Origin: Sitta carolinensis
Lineage: Eukaryota; Chordata; Aves; Passeriformes; Sittidae
Assembly: GCA_032173965.1 (NCBI GenBank)
Contig: CM063285.1
Location: forward strand, 24,835,660 to 24,899,659
Direction: 5' to 3'
DNA: 64,000 nucleotides
This document shows, piece by piece, positions 27,601 through 36,351 of the stretch. How positions within the stretch are numbered: position 1 is the stretch's first letter; each line of letters opens with the position of its first letter. Both the position numbers and the translations under genes were made by a program. The notes under the pieces were generated by a model that saw nothing but the letters and a program-made list of their open reading frames with translations, was not told where the DNA came from and searched no databases.

Positions 27601-29676
27601 AGCAGATAATTTCTTGCCCATAAGTCTCATGTACTTAGAAATACTAGTTCTAGTACTGGGACTTGCTCCCTACTGTAAGGGCTAAAGTTACAAAAAAGAG
27701 AAACTTTATTCACACACATGACCTTTAATAAAGTATAGGACTTGATTCATCTGATAAGACTTTTAAACCCTAAATGTGAAATTAATCTAAATTTGTCAAG
27801 TAGTATCTTTCAATTGCAAGTGGAAAAATATGAAAATAAAGCAGTTAAAACCAAAAAAACAACACCAAAACTAGCTCAGAATCCCCAAAGGATTGTGAGA
27901 CATGATTGCAAATTTATGGTAAGAAACCTGCAGCAGGATTAATGCAACGATCAGAGAGGCATTAGCAGCAGCAGCAGCCACCTGCTCTTGCTCTTTTTCT
28001 TTGCAAGAACCACTTCCAATTTCACTCTGATTGCTTTTTTCCTACTAACTTGGTTCCAAATACTCCCTTGTTGACCTGTCCTACTCACTCCAGCTCCCGG
28101 TTCACACCCTGTTGGTCCTGCACTCGCCTGGCACTAAAGAGAGGAGGAGTTGTGGGAGACAAGGCACACTGAGGTAACACCCGCACTGCAGCACATGTTA
28201 TTCCTACCCCTAGGATGCTTTTCCTTGCTTCTTACTCCTCCCACTTGGAGAAGTCAATAATCAACCTAGCTGATAAAAACTTGCTGATTACAGCAAATCC
28301 CAGATTTAAAGTCCAGCATCTCTATTACAAACAGACAATGTAAAACTATAGCGTTAAGAATAATCATGCCAGCTTGGAACAGTGGACAGTACTGCCGAAT
28401 TCTGGAATAGCAGCAATGTTTCCTGACAGAGGAATGGCTATGCTCAATGATCACTGCTGAGGAAGCGACCAGTGAAGTGTGATGAACAAAAACAGACCAA
28501 AACTGTTCACATTTAGCACAGCAGAAATTAATCTGGGGAAAGGGCACTGACAAAAGAGATGTCAAAATCTGAATCTGAATCACTACCTATGAATGTACCA
28601 TTTAATAATGTAACTTTGATGAAGCGATGTGCCTGTTATGAAATATTGTGGAGGTACATCAATGTTATGTGATACTCCGTAGGGGAACACTGTTTATCCA
28701 CTAAGTGAAAACAGAAATGGAAATTATTCACGGGGGAAGCTGCTTTTGTTCCATGCAACTGCAAAATGTGTGTGAAGTCTTATCACCCTATAGTTAACCC
28801 ATGATAAAGTAGCACGCCACTTTTTGCCAGTTCTGCTTTCAGCTACGAAATGAAATACAATGAAAGTAAGTGCACTGTACGGAAATAGCATTGCAACCCA
28901 GCACAGAATTTATTACTCCTGTGACGAGGGAACGCAGCTTGGAATCTGTACTGAAACCTCATAAAAAGCAAGTCTGAGCTTTAAAGTTTATATATATTAC
29001 TCATAAAATAGCAATTATCTTCTGCAGAGGCTCTCATGCAAAAAAAATCAAGACTCAATGGAAATGACTTCTTTGGCTTTTCTTTCCGATGTGCCAAGGA
29101 ACAAAGTGAAATCGTGGCAGCAATGCTGGTAGCAACATTTCACATCTGCAGGTTCAGGAACAGATCGTTTTTGAGCCGGCGCCAGGAGGGGTCGGGCGCA
29201 GGCTGTCCCGCAGAGCCCCGCGCTGAGCGCTCAGCGGTGCCGCAGCCGGGCGCGCTCCGCTCGCTGCGCCGCGCTCAGCCCTCCCTCCTACCTTTCAGCT
29301 GCTCCTGATCCGTCACGTCGCACTGGATGAACAGCGTCCTCTGCGCTTCAAACTGCTCGTCCAGGGCCGCCTTGCTTTCCTGTCCGGCCTCGGAGTTGCG
29401 GTCCAGCAGGGCTACCTAAGCGGGGAGCGAGGAAACTTGAGTGGCTGGCGGGCGGGCGGACGGACAGACGGGCAGGTCCCGAGCCGAGCCGAGCCGAGCC
29501 CGGGGGCTGCCACCACCCCCAGCCGCGGGCGGTGGCTGGAGGCAGGGGGGCGGGAAAGGGAGGACGCGCTTCCCGGGGCTTACCTTGGCGCCCTTGCCCA
29601 GCAGCGCCTGGACGAAAGCCCGGCCGATGCCCTGCGCCCCGCCGGTGACCAGAGCCACCTTCCCATTGACGTGCAT
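5028..29676 (-). CDS. HPGD: 15-hydroxyprostaglandin dehydrogenase [NAD(+)], complete seven-exon gene
   Basis: Cytosolic SDR enzyme that oxidises the 15-hydroxyl of prostaglandins (PGE2, PGF2a) and related hydroxy-fatty acids with NAD+, the first step of prostaglandin inactivation. The join of 29584-29676, 29292-29415, 25275-25381, 14317-14413, 8354-8430, 6231-6394 and 5028-5166 (all minus) is 801 nt, 266 aa, the human length, with matching exon sizes and phases. Visible in order: Rossmann motif TGGAQGIG (residues 11-18), Asp36, Asp64 in QCDV, NNAG (90-93), Asn107, Ser138 in SSLAG, YCATK with Tyr151 and Lys155, CPGF (182-185) and Tyr217 of the substrate region. All introns are GT-AG. The start at 29676 is the first in-frame ATG and gives the family N-terminus [12 protein letters not shown]. 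Differences from human include Gly for Ala13, Arg for Trp37, Phe for Gln147 and a diverged C-terminal tail. Intact, not a retrocopy. The family assignment is secure. Confidence 0.98.
5167..6230 (-). other. HPGD: HPGD intron 6 (1.1 kb)
   Basis: GT-AG intron with a long polypyrimidine tract at its 3' end. Nothing else was recognised. Confidence 0.85.
6231..6394 (-). CDS. HPGD: HPGD coding exon 6 (residues 167-221)
   Basis: Acceptor TCTTTTCTAG|TTAGC and donor ATGGA|GTAAGT enclose 164 nt, as in human. It contains [15 protein letters not shown] (the PG motif after the last core strand), KEENMGQY, and the flexible substrate lid with Tyr217 followed by Gly. Confidence 0.97.
6395..8353 (-). other. 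HPGD: HPGD intron 5 (2.0 kb)
   Basis: GT-AG intron. The only notable structure is a cluster of inverted repeats at 7059-7124. Confidence 0.85.
7094..7124. repeat. Inverted repeat, 13-bp arms with one mismatch
   Basis: GAACCACAACCAA and TTGTTTGTGGTTC flank a 5-nt loop. A neighbouring smaller inverted repeat (TTTGGTT, one base, AACCAAA) lies just before it. It is inside HPGD intron 5. Confidence 0.8.
8354..8430 (-). CDS. HPGD: HPGD coding exon 5 (residues 141-166)
   Basis: Acceptor TTTTAAAG|GACTC and strong donor GCA|GTAAGT enclose 77 nt, as in human. It encodes the active-site helix with YCATK: Tyr151 is the catalytic acid/base and Lys155 positions the nicotinamide ribose. Gln148, implicated in substrate oxidation in human HPGD, is present; residue 147 is Phe rather than human Gln. 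Confidence 0.97.
8431..14316 (-). other. HPGD: HPGD intron 4 (5.9 kb)
   Basis: AT-rich GT-AG intron with a 20-T run at 10113-10132. No mobile element or exon-like conserved reading frame was recognised. Confidence 0.85.
10113..10132. repeat. Poly-T run (20)
   Basis: Uninterrupted T homopolymer inside HPGD intron 4. Confidence 0.9.
14317..14413 (-). CDS. HPGD: HPGD coding exon 4 (residues 109-141)
   Basis: Acceptor TACCAG|ACATC and donor GGCAG|GTGAGA enclose 97 nt, as in human. It encodes [10 protein letters not shown], a Gly/Asn-rich loop, then the strand ending in ISSLAG with catalytic Ser138. A 10.9-kb intron separates it from exon 3. Confidence 0.97.
15153..15169. repeat. Poly-T run (17)
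   Basis: Uninterrupted T homopolymer inside HPGD intron 3. It is followed by AACAG, which superficially resembles a plus-strand splice acceptor. Confidence 0.9.
18595..18623. repeat. Poly-A run (29)
   Basis: Uninterrupted A homopolymer inside HPGD intron 3. It could be the tail of a retrocopy, but I recognise no coding or SINE sequence before it. Confidence 0.9.
22841..23720 (-). mobile_element. CR1 LINE, 5'-truncated, minus strand
   Basis: The low-coordinate end matches the inverted CR1 3' terminus (ATAGAATCATGGAATTG, then the region rich in GGAAAGACCTTG and ATCATC). It continues through typical CR1 3' segments such as GGTGACTCAGCCACTT and CTGGGCAGCCTGTTACAATG, then the conserved part that includes CTCCTCTGAGCCTCC. 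About 0.88 kb is left of a roughly 4.5-kb element. It sits in HPGD intron 3 in the same orientation as the gene. The truncation point near 23720 is approximate. Confidence 0.9.
25275..25381 (-). CDS. HPGD: HPGD coding exon 3 (residues 73-108)
   Basis: Acceptor ACATAG|GTGC and donor CTTG|GTAAGC enclose 107 nt, as in human. The translation carries HFGRLD, the NNAG motif (residues 90-93) that stabilises the central sheet of SDR enzymes, and Asn107, the fourth member of the catalytic tetrad, near the exon end. Confidence 0.97.
25382..29291 (-). other. HPGD: HPGD intron 2 (3.9 kb)
   Basis: GT-AG intron. Apart from a short GCA run near 27965-27981 and the CpG-island edge at the high-coordinate end, I see no repeat family, RNA gene or conserved ORF in it. 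Confidence 0.85.
29292..29415 (-). CDS. HPGD: HPGD coding exon 2 (residues 32-73, phase 1 end)
   Basis: Starts after a pyrimidine-rich acceptor ending CTTAG and continues VALLDRN, so Asp36 is kept and residue 37 is Arg. It contains the FIQCDV strand with Asp64 and Val65, which line the adenine pocket in this family. The donor is AAAG|GTAGGA, the weakest donor of the gene. Length is 124 nt as in human, ending at coding position 217. Confidence 0.97.
29416..29583 (-). other. HPGD: HPGD intron 1 (168 bp, low complexity)
   Basis: A very short GT-AG intron made largely of simple GC-rich repeats: GGCG/GGAC-like tetranucleotides around 29446-29475 and four tandem GAGCC units at 29481-29500. Confidence 0.85.
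29584..29676 (-). CDS. HPGD: HPGD coding exon 1 (residues 1-31)
   Basis: Encodes the first beta strand and the glycine-rich NAD-binding turn (TGGAQGIG) up to Lys31. The donor at 29583 reads AAG|GTAAGC. The start-codon context has G at -3, which is adequate. The 93-nt length equals the human coding exon 1. The following intron is only 168 bp. Confidence 0.97.
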
Positions 29677-29878
29677 GGCCGCTGCGCTCCTGCCGCCCGC
29701 TCCGCCGAGCCGCAGCAACCCCGCGTGGTGTCACCTGCCCGGTTTCCTTTCTCCCTCCTTCGTGCCCTCCCTCCTGCCCTCCCTCCTTCCCTCCTCCTCC
29801 TGCTGCCGCCACTGCAGCGGCTCATTCCCCCCGCTCCCCACTCGTGTGACCGAGAGCCTCTCGGAGCTGCCTGGGCGG
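29677..29878 (-). other. HPGD: Probable HPGD 5' leader (GA-rich, with uORF start)
   Basis: On the minus strand this segment is G/A-rich (29735-29815), with five GGG runs at 29765-29791. It contains an upstream ATG at 29823-29825, out of frame with HPGD. The upstream boundary is inferred from the TATA-like element and is not certain. Confidence 0.4.
29765..29791 (-). other. G-quadruplex motif in the 5' leader
   Basis: Five GGG runs on the HPGD-sense strand (29789-29791, 29781-29783, 29777-29779, 29769-29771, 29765-29767) are separated by loops of 5, 1, 5 and 1 nt. This meets the usual G3 N1-7 pattern with a spare run. Folding is predicted, not shown. Confidence 0.6.
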
Positions 29879-29908
29879 GGGGAAGCAGGGGCGGGGCGGG
29901 TCTTTAAA
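29873..29908 (-). promoter_or_regulatory. HPGD: Candidate HPGD core promoter: GC boxes and TATA-like element
   Basis: GGGCGGGG-type Sp1 sites lie at 29873-29882 and 29888-29900, and a TTTAAA element (GATTTAAAGA on the minus strand) at 29903-29908. If TTTAAA acts as a TATA box, transcription would start near 29875-29880, giving a 5' leader of about 200 nt. The GC boxes would then sit at or just below the start, so dispersed initiation is equally possible. Confidence 0.45.
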
Positions 29909-30110
29909 TCGTCCTCCGAGTGTCTGGATGAACCCTGGAGAGTAAGAGCCAGAGGGAAGACCAGCTTCGTCCCCTGTTCTCACTCCCAGGCTTTCCGGAG
30001 AGGACAGGCTTGCGGAGTCCCCCCGAGAAAGGGTCCCAGGGCAGCTACAGCTCCGCTCGGTGGAGAGGGGGATTTGTGCGTGCGTGTGTGTGTAAATCGC
30101 GTGAGAAGCT

Positions 30111-32221
30111 GCTACAAGCTCTGATAAGGGCAGCTCCTGAGGCCGTGTGAGTTTTGGTTGGCCCAAGCTGTATGAGGAGCAGGATGAGGACAGCTTCCAA
30201 AAGAACAAACATAGGCCACATTTTCTCACTTCAAAACAACCCACCAGCCTTCTCCCTCTCATTCCCCTAGAAAGCAGAATCTATTTGCATGAAAAAGCAA
30301 CCATTTAATGTTACAGATCGGCATATCTAGATAAATGCTTTTGAGAAATTTTCAGGTCTGTGGTTAATGTAGCTTATACCTTAAAACATGTTTAACTGCT
30401 TTTTTAACTTATAAGCCAAATGCCGTCTGCTATATTAATGTGAACAGTATGCAACTGAAATTCCTCAATACAAATACAAATATGACCATACAGTAGAAAT
30501 AAGAGCAGCCTTAACCATGTAAAAGCTGAGATAAACGCTCTTGTTCATTAGCTTGTTACAAGATTCACAAATGTCCTATAGAAGATGCAATGTTGTGGAG
30601 TGTTGTGTTGGCAGGAAAAATCCATTGTTTCAGTCCTAAGCTCCATAAACATGTACAACATACAATTAAGCATGTGTATTACATGCATTACATACACATG
30701 TATGTGTGTTACACACATACGTGTCTTTTATGTTCTCTGTTTTCTTTTTTCTGATGTATCAGGTTTAAACTTCTAACTTGTGCTTTCCAGGCCCTAAAGT
30801 ACTCTGACTCAGACTGCATCTCTGTCATTAATGTCTTGTAATTTCTCCTTGTTTCTCAGTAACAGTGTTCCTATTTTTCCTTCTCTCTTATCCCTCTTCT
30901 GTTTTCTACTAGCCTGCCTTTATCTCTGGAATTCCCTTCTTTTTTATTACCTAGAAGAAAGAAATTACATCATTCCTAATACCCAGCCAGCTGTTACAGA
31001 ACCATTAAGGTAACTATGTTACCTAATTGAGTAAATCGAGTAACAAGATCTCGTTATTATAACCTTTGTCCTTAAAAATGTGAACTAATACAATCCAGCT
31101 GTTAAATTGGATCATGGCCATTAAAGTTTTCCTAAAGATCATGATTCACCGTGCTTCATAAGAGCAGTCAAAGATGGCCTCTGGGATAAGTGATTTGTTA
31201 GAATATGATACCTGTGTTTCTGGGAGGACTCCAATTTGCTTTGGAGCTGTGAAAATTATGCCACCTAAAGTGTCATGGTCATGCCTAATGAGTTCTGTCC
31301 CAACCAGCTGAGCCAGCTTCCCTAATTTGTTGGTACACAGGTACAGTGCCAGGTTAAAGTCACATCATGAGAACAATATTACCACATAGGGACCTAACAA
31401 TAGCATTGCAGTGGAGTCTTTCACCCTCAATTTAACCCTGATATCCCCCCTACCCCTCCTTCCCCTCCTGTGGCAATGATCAACATTTATCATGTTCTTT
31501 ATTTTCACAATGTAATATTTTTTTAAAGAGCTGTGCAAAGGAAAAGATCAATAAACCCCTCTATTCCAAACAGCTGTAGTTGGAATGACTTTTGGCAACA
31601 GTTTTCTAAATTGTTGATAATTTGGCATGAATGTTAAGAACAATCTGGACTCTTTAGAAATGCTGGAATGCTTTAAGATCTGACTGCACACACTGTTTCC
31701 ATAAAAAAAGCTTATAATTCTGTGTCCAGAGATCAGCTTGGTTAAATACAATCGGGTATCATAGGTTGAAATCATTTGGAAGTAGTCTGATAAACTAAGC
31801 CAGGGTTTATAACCTGTTTTTGTTGGCTGAACAGAGTCTTGCCATTATTACATTTAAGAATCTAAATGGCACATCTTTCAAGATGGCAAAAAAAGGATCT
31901 GCGCTAATACCCATAACCTTGGAGAAATATATTTGAGATAAGAGGCAGTGTTCCGAACTAGAACAGGGTGTGCCAATCCTCCAAATGTAGGAGGAAGTAA
32001 TAGAAGGATGTCTCTGTGATTTTTCCCTGGAGCCAGCAGAGATTGCTTGGCTGTAAGGGACATGTGTGCTTTGCCCTTTCAAACTACACTGGATTTGCTG
32101 CCGGCTCACTAGAGGTAATCTTAAGAAATTTGTTGCCATATAGTCCTTTACCACTTCAAGTTTTGAATTTGACCAACCGCATAAAAGATAAAATGTTGCT
32201 CATGGGAAGAAGCTCCTTGTA
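30111..32221. other. Intergenic sequence upstream of HPGD, proximal part
   Basis: AT-rich DNA between the HPGD CpG island and the LTR. Apart from an alternating purine-pyrimidine hairpin (30694-30724) nothing is recognised. Confidence 0.7.
30694..30724. repeat. Alternating purine-pyrimidine hairpin
   Basis: ACACATGTATGTGTGT is followed after one base by ACACACATACGTGT, its reverse complement lacking two bases. It lies in a longer CA/TG-rich tract at 30647-30724. Confidence 0.75.
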
Positions 32222-32227
32222 GACATC

Positions 32228-32703
32228 TGTTAGAAATCCAGAGTTAGCATCCCAGTCTTGGTGAAACTTGGGGGTTAGGGAGTAGTTATGAAATATTTTT
32301 CTCTCATTCATAAATTGAAATTTCTACAGTTTTAACGAAAACTTTGATAGAAGCATGAGGACTTCTGTAGTCTGAGGCTCCTGGGCCTGAAGTTTCTGAG
32401 TTTCTAGACTCAGTTTCTTCATGATGTTTTGGTTCAGGAACACCTTGTTCTTACAGCCTTGACATAAACATTGTAAGTGTTATTGTAACAAGAGTAATGT
32501 TTTAAATTCTTCTCTGTAGGATGGACCTTCTCTCTGTCTTTTGGTTTGGGCCAATGGGATGAAGAGTTCTGGCACTCTTCTGACCAATGAGATGGCCTGC
32601 TTGAGAAGATATATAAAGGGAGTCAGGTTTTGAATAAATATTGGAGTCAGATGAAGTTTTTATAAACGAAGTTCATGTTGTTTGTCACTCGCCCACAGTG
32701 ACA
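32228..32703 (+). mobile_element. Probable solo LTR of an endogenous retrovirus (476 bp)
   Basis: The segment begins TGTTAG and ends GTGACA (TG...CA). It is flanked by GACATC (32222-32227) and GACTTC (32704-32709), a 6-bp target duplication with one mismatch. Inside, in the correct order, are two CCAAT boxes, a TATA box and an AATAAA signal close behind it, as in retroviral U3-R. No internal viral genes or second LTR are nearby, so it is probably a solo LTR left by recombination. The layout resembles bird ERV LTRs, but I cannot name the family. Confidence 0.65.
32551..32638 (+). promoter_or_regulatory. LTR promoter signals: CCAAT x2, TATATAAA, AATAAA
   Basis: CCAAT at 32551-32555 and 32584-32588, TATATAAA at 32610-32617, and AATAAA at 32633-32638. 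The spacing from second CCAAT to TATA is about 22 bp. These would drive plus-strand transcription, away from HPGD. Confidence 0.6.
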
Positions 32704-34848
32704 GACTTCCATTGTAAATTTTTCAATGGTCCACCTTTTCAAATAACTGTTGGCTTAAGAAAAAGAAAAAGAAAAGAAAAATGTACCCAACCTCACCTAA
32801 AAAGTTGGAAGAGCTGTCACATCAGGCAGTAGCATGCCATAAATGATCTGTCTTCCTAAGTGGTCAATTTACAGAAGACTGAGTGTATGCCTTGGGTACC
32901 TTATTCTGTGTATACCGATATGTTTATTTAAGCTGGTATGCTGATTTAAGAAAATGTGAGACAGTTAATGATAGTGCATTATTCAATGGTCAAGAGTCAA
33001 CCCAAATCTTATCATATTTGTGATTTTTTTTCACCTAAGTGAAATTCGCACTAATGCTTGCCCTAAGGAGTTTTTGTGTGATAAATTAGCTAGACTTAAA
33101 AGTATCATGAACAACTATTATCTGAAATCATAGGCAGGAAAAGACACTAAATGAGTCTACAAATATTTGATCTTGGTGCTTTGAGAGAAAGGTAATTCCA
33201 TGCATTTTCTGTTCAAAGTTAAGAAATAATAATGCTACTAAATAATTTCATAGATGGTGAAGATGCTCAGGTCACATCTTTGACACAAACTCCTGCATAG
33301 GGGTGCAATGCTGGATGGTTATTAATCTTTGCATATTGTTTGTGTACGGAATATAATTTAATTTATTGCTTTCTAGTAAACCTCTTGGCTAGCAGTAAGT
33401 CTTTTTTTTGCTTTCCTTTTATGTCTGTGGTTCCACTTCCATTTCCCTTCATTTACTAAGTCCGTGGCTTATGCTGCACTGTTCCTCATAGACAACAGTG
33501 GCATAAAAGTGAAGGAGTTCTAGGTAGTTTTAATCTATTTTTGTAGAAGACAGAAGCATGACCTCTCAGACCTATGTCACCCTGTTCATTTATTTTTTGT
33601 TGCCATCTTCTCATTCTCTGCAAGGTGTTATCCAAGATGCTATAGAGTAAGTAGTATCACACCTGTGAATGAACTATCAGGCAATGGGTGTAGCAGGCAT
33701 ACAAACACAGCTAATCAGCATGCCTGCTTTGCTATGTAGCTCAGTGCATTTCCCCAGCTTCTACTAAGAAGAATAGGTGGAAAACAAAACTAGAGAAATG
33801 CCACAAGCATCCAGCTTTGCATGGGATTATTAAAAGACAGATTTCAGGCTACATACTTAATGTGGTGTGTGTTTTTTCATTAAGAAGAAACTTACAGCAA
33901 GTACAGTTTTCCATGTCCAAGAGACTTAATCATAATGCAATTTCTGTATTTTCTGTCTGCATGTATTATGTTGAAAGGCATAAATTACTGCATAGGTATA
34001 AACAGTAATGCATAAGAAGACAAGCTTATGCAGCTATGCTACATTTGAGATATTACACCTAGCTGTGTATACAAAAGAATTCAAGACGTAGACTGGCTGC
34101 CAGAAATATCTATCTATCCACCACAGAGGGCAAGAAAATGTATGAATAACAGGCTCAGATATTTGCCAAAATGCATTTTTTGAGGACAACATCATATCAA
34201 CTCATAGTAGTGAGTGACTAGATTATTTTGTTCACCCAGGACAACAGCAGAACATGCACAAAAATTTAATGTACTTGGGCCAAATCAACAGGTTATGTCC
34301 AAGTAGAGTACAATAAAATAGTTGTCAAAAATCTTTTTTCATAGTGCCCATCCTGTATTTTCAAGATGTCATGACTTTCATAATGAGATTTGGAGTAAGT
34401 CCCTAAAACAAACAGTTCTTTCCTCTGTCTTTTCAAAAATAGCAGCAAGGATAGGAAAGCAATGATGTGGAGGTTTTATTTGAAAGTACAAGCAATTGAG
34501 GTTAGTAGTATTGTCATAACAGAAGTGGTAGTGGATGAGAATGAAAAGACTTTGTGTTTTAGCTTAAGGAGGACCATACAATGAAGACTAGATCAATTTG
34601 CTCTATAAAGTAGAAAGGGAAGTCACTGGAGATGATAAAAATGAGAAAGAGAAACTTGTACAGTGCAATTTCCTGATTCTTGAAAATGTCTAAAAAGTTT
34701 ACAGTTTTTGTAAGAAGATGTGTCAGAACGTGGGAGGATGTGAGAGTGAATGAGACACAAGGGAGATGATGACTGGATTTTAGGCTGCCTCTGATTGACA
34801 TTAGAGTAGGAATGTTAAGAGAGAGAGATTCCTGTCATTCTGGAAACA

Positions 34849-34893
34849 TCTACTACTACTGAGAGAAAAGTTTTGAAGTAAAGAAAATAATGT
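34849..34893 (+). repeat. Dispersed repeat, copy 1 (45 bp)
   Basis: Matches 36307-36351 at 40 of 45 positions; the shared 3' part is AGTAAAGAAAATAATGT. The similarity decays on both sides, with a possible gapped extension to the left. Confidence 0.7.
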
Positions 34894-35974
34894 AGTGTCA
34901 AATATCTAAATAGCTTCCTTGGAAGCTAAGGACAAAAGATTGAGAACTCCTTTCCTCCGTACTTATTCAGAGAGGCTTTCTAGCTTTCCAGCGTGCCTTT
35001 CCTTGATCAAATTACTTCTGCCATGCTCAACATTAATTCGGTCTGTATCTCAGCATCATGGTGACAAATATTTCAATCCATTGTCCTGCATATAGGCTGT
35101 ATAACTGGGGAACACTTATTTACTCATGTTTCCCCTTAGATATTTAATTCTGTTAAAAAAATAAAAAAGCTTAAAGCAATTAAGGTAACACAATGTTCGC
35201 TGAGGATAGAAGCCTTATTAATAAAATCACTTTTTAAAAATTACTAGATAAAGGAATTTAGGGTTAATCCCATGCTTGAAAAACAATAACATGTTTTAAA
35301 AAAATACTGTCTCCTGGAAGAATGAGAACATGAGCATGAGGCCTTGCTATGAAGGCAGTTCTGCAAGGTGTTAAAACTTCTCAAGGCTTGAGACAGACTA
35401 AATGAATAAGGAAAGATTCAGTGTTAAAGCAGGCCCTGCCCTTTCTCTATCTGATATAATTATAGGAGAACCTTTAAAACCCTGTATTTGGCACTGTCTT
35501 TAAACACGACAGCAGTACAGCAGCTGGCAGCAAAACCAAAACAAAAATATGCGAACCCCTCCCATGCCTCTTGCAAGTTTGGCAACACATTATATGCAGC
35601 ATTGACTGTCTTCCGTATTTATTTGATTATCAACCCATCAAGCATGGCAAATACCTATATGTTTGCAAAGAAAATGTTGTAGACTTACCCTCAAATTTTA
35701 AAGGCCTTCCTAAAAAGCTAAGGTGAGCAATTAAAATCGCACTAGCCACCCAGTACAGTAACTTGATTTTCTTAGAACTGTGTAATCCTAGTGCAAATGA
35801 CTTATTGTCAATTTCTTTAGAGAAATAACCACAGAGTTATATGGATTTTGATATTTGTAGAATTCCTGGAGTCTTAATATCTCATTTGATAGATGCTACT
35901 AATGTGCTTTCTTTGAGTACTATCTGGTTGAGAAGAAATGCTGTTTTGATTATGTTTTAACCTCTAAAAATAAG

Positions 35975-35998
35975 AAAAAAAAAAAAAAAAAAAAAAAA
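35975..35998. repeat. Poly-A run (24)
   Basis: Uninterrupted A homopolymer in intergenic DNA. Confidence 0.9.
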
Positions 35999-36306
35999 GA
36001 GAGAAACCCCAGAAAAAATTAATTCCAAACTTGAAAAGTAAGGAATTAGCAGGGTACCATGAAATCAATCAATCTTCTTATTCTGCTCTCCAGTTTTATA
36101 TATGGCCTAGAAAGATAGTTATCTTTCAATCCACTATTTTGGCTCCCTCCATTTTTTGATACATATAGTCATTTTACATAATTTTGTGGATGTCCTGTTT
36201 TAAGAAAAAACTATCACAGATTTTTTTTTTTATTTTTTAATTTTTTTATTTGTGGCAGATTATATTGTGCTGCAGAGTGATTTTGAGATGTATGTTCTAG
36301 GGAATA

Positions 36307-36351
36307 TCTAGTACTATTGAAAGAAAAGGTTTGGAGTAAAGAAAATAATGT
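36307..36351 (+). repeat. Dispersed repeat, copy 2 (45 bp)
   Basis: Partner of 34849-34893 in direct orientation about 1.46 kb away, 40 of 45 positions identical. No known element was recognised around either copy. Confidence 0.7.

Larger units (their letters stand above)
29170..30110. promoter_or_regulatory. HPGD: CpG island over HPGD exons 1-2 and promoter
   Basis: This roughly 0.9-kb block is GC-rich and dense in CpG, in contrast to the AT-rich sequence on both sides. It spans exon 2, intron 1, exon 1, the 5' leader and upstream sequence, the usual arrangement for a CpG-island promoter. Boundaries are judged by eye. Confidence 0.85.

Noticed and set aside
29677..29718. N-terminally extended HPGD starting near 29718
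   Set aside because: The codon there is TTG, not ATG; the ATG at 29676 gives the conserved family N-terminus.
29437..30124. Long plus-strand open frames across the HPGD CpG island (up to 227 codons)
   Set aside because: GC-rich sequence is poor in stop codons; the products are low-complexity Pro/Arg/Ala/Ser and lie antisense to HPGD exon 1.
33125..33170. Possible L3-like LINE end (AAATCATAGGCAGGAAAAGAC)
   Set aside because: The match is too short and too decayed to separate from chance by eye.
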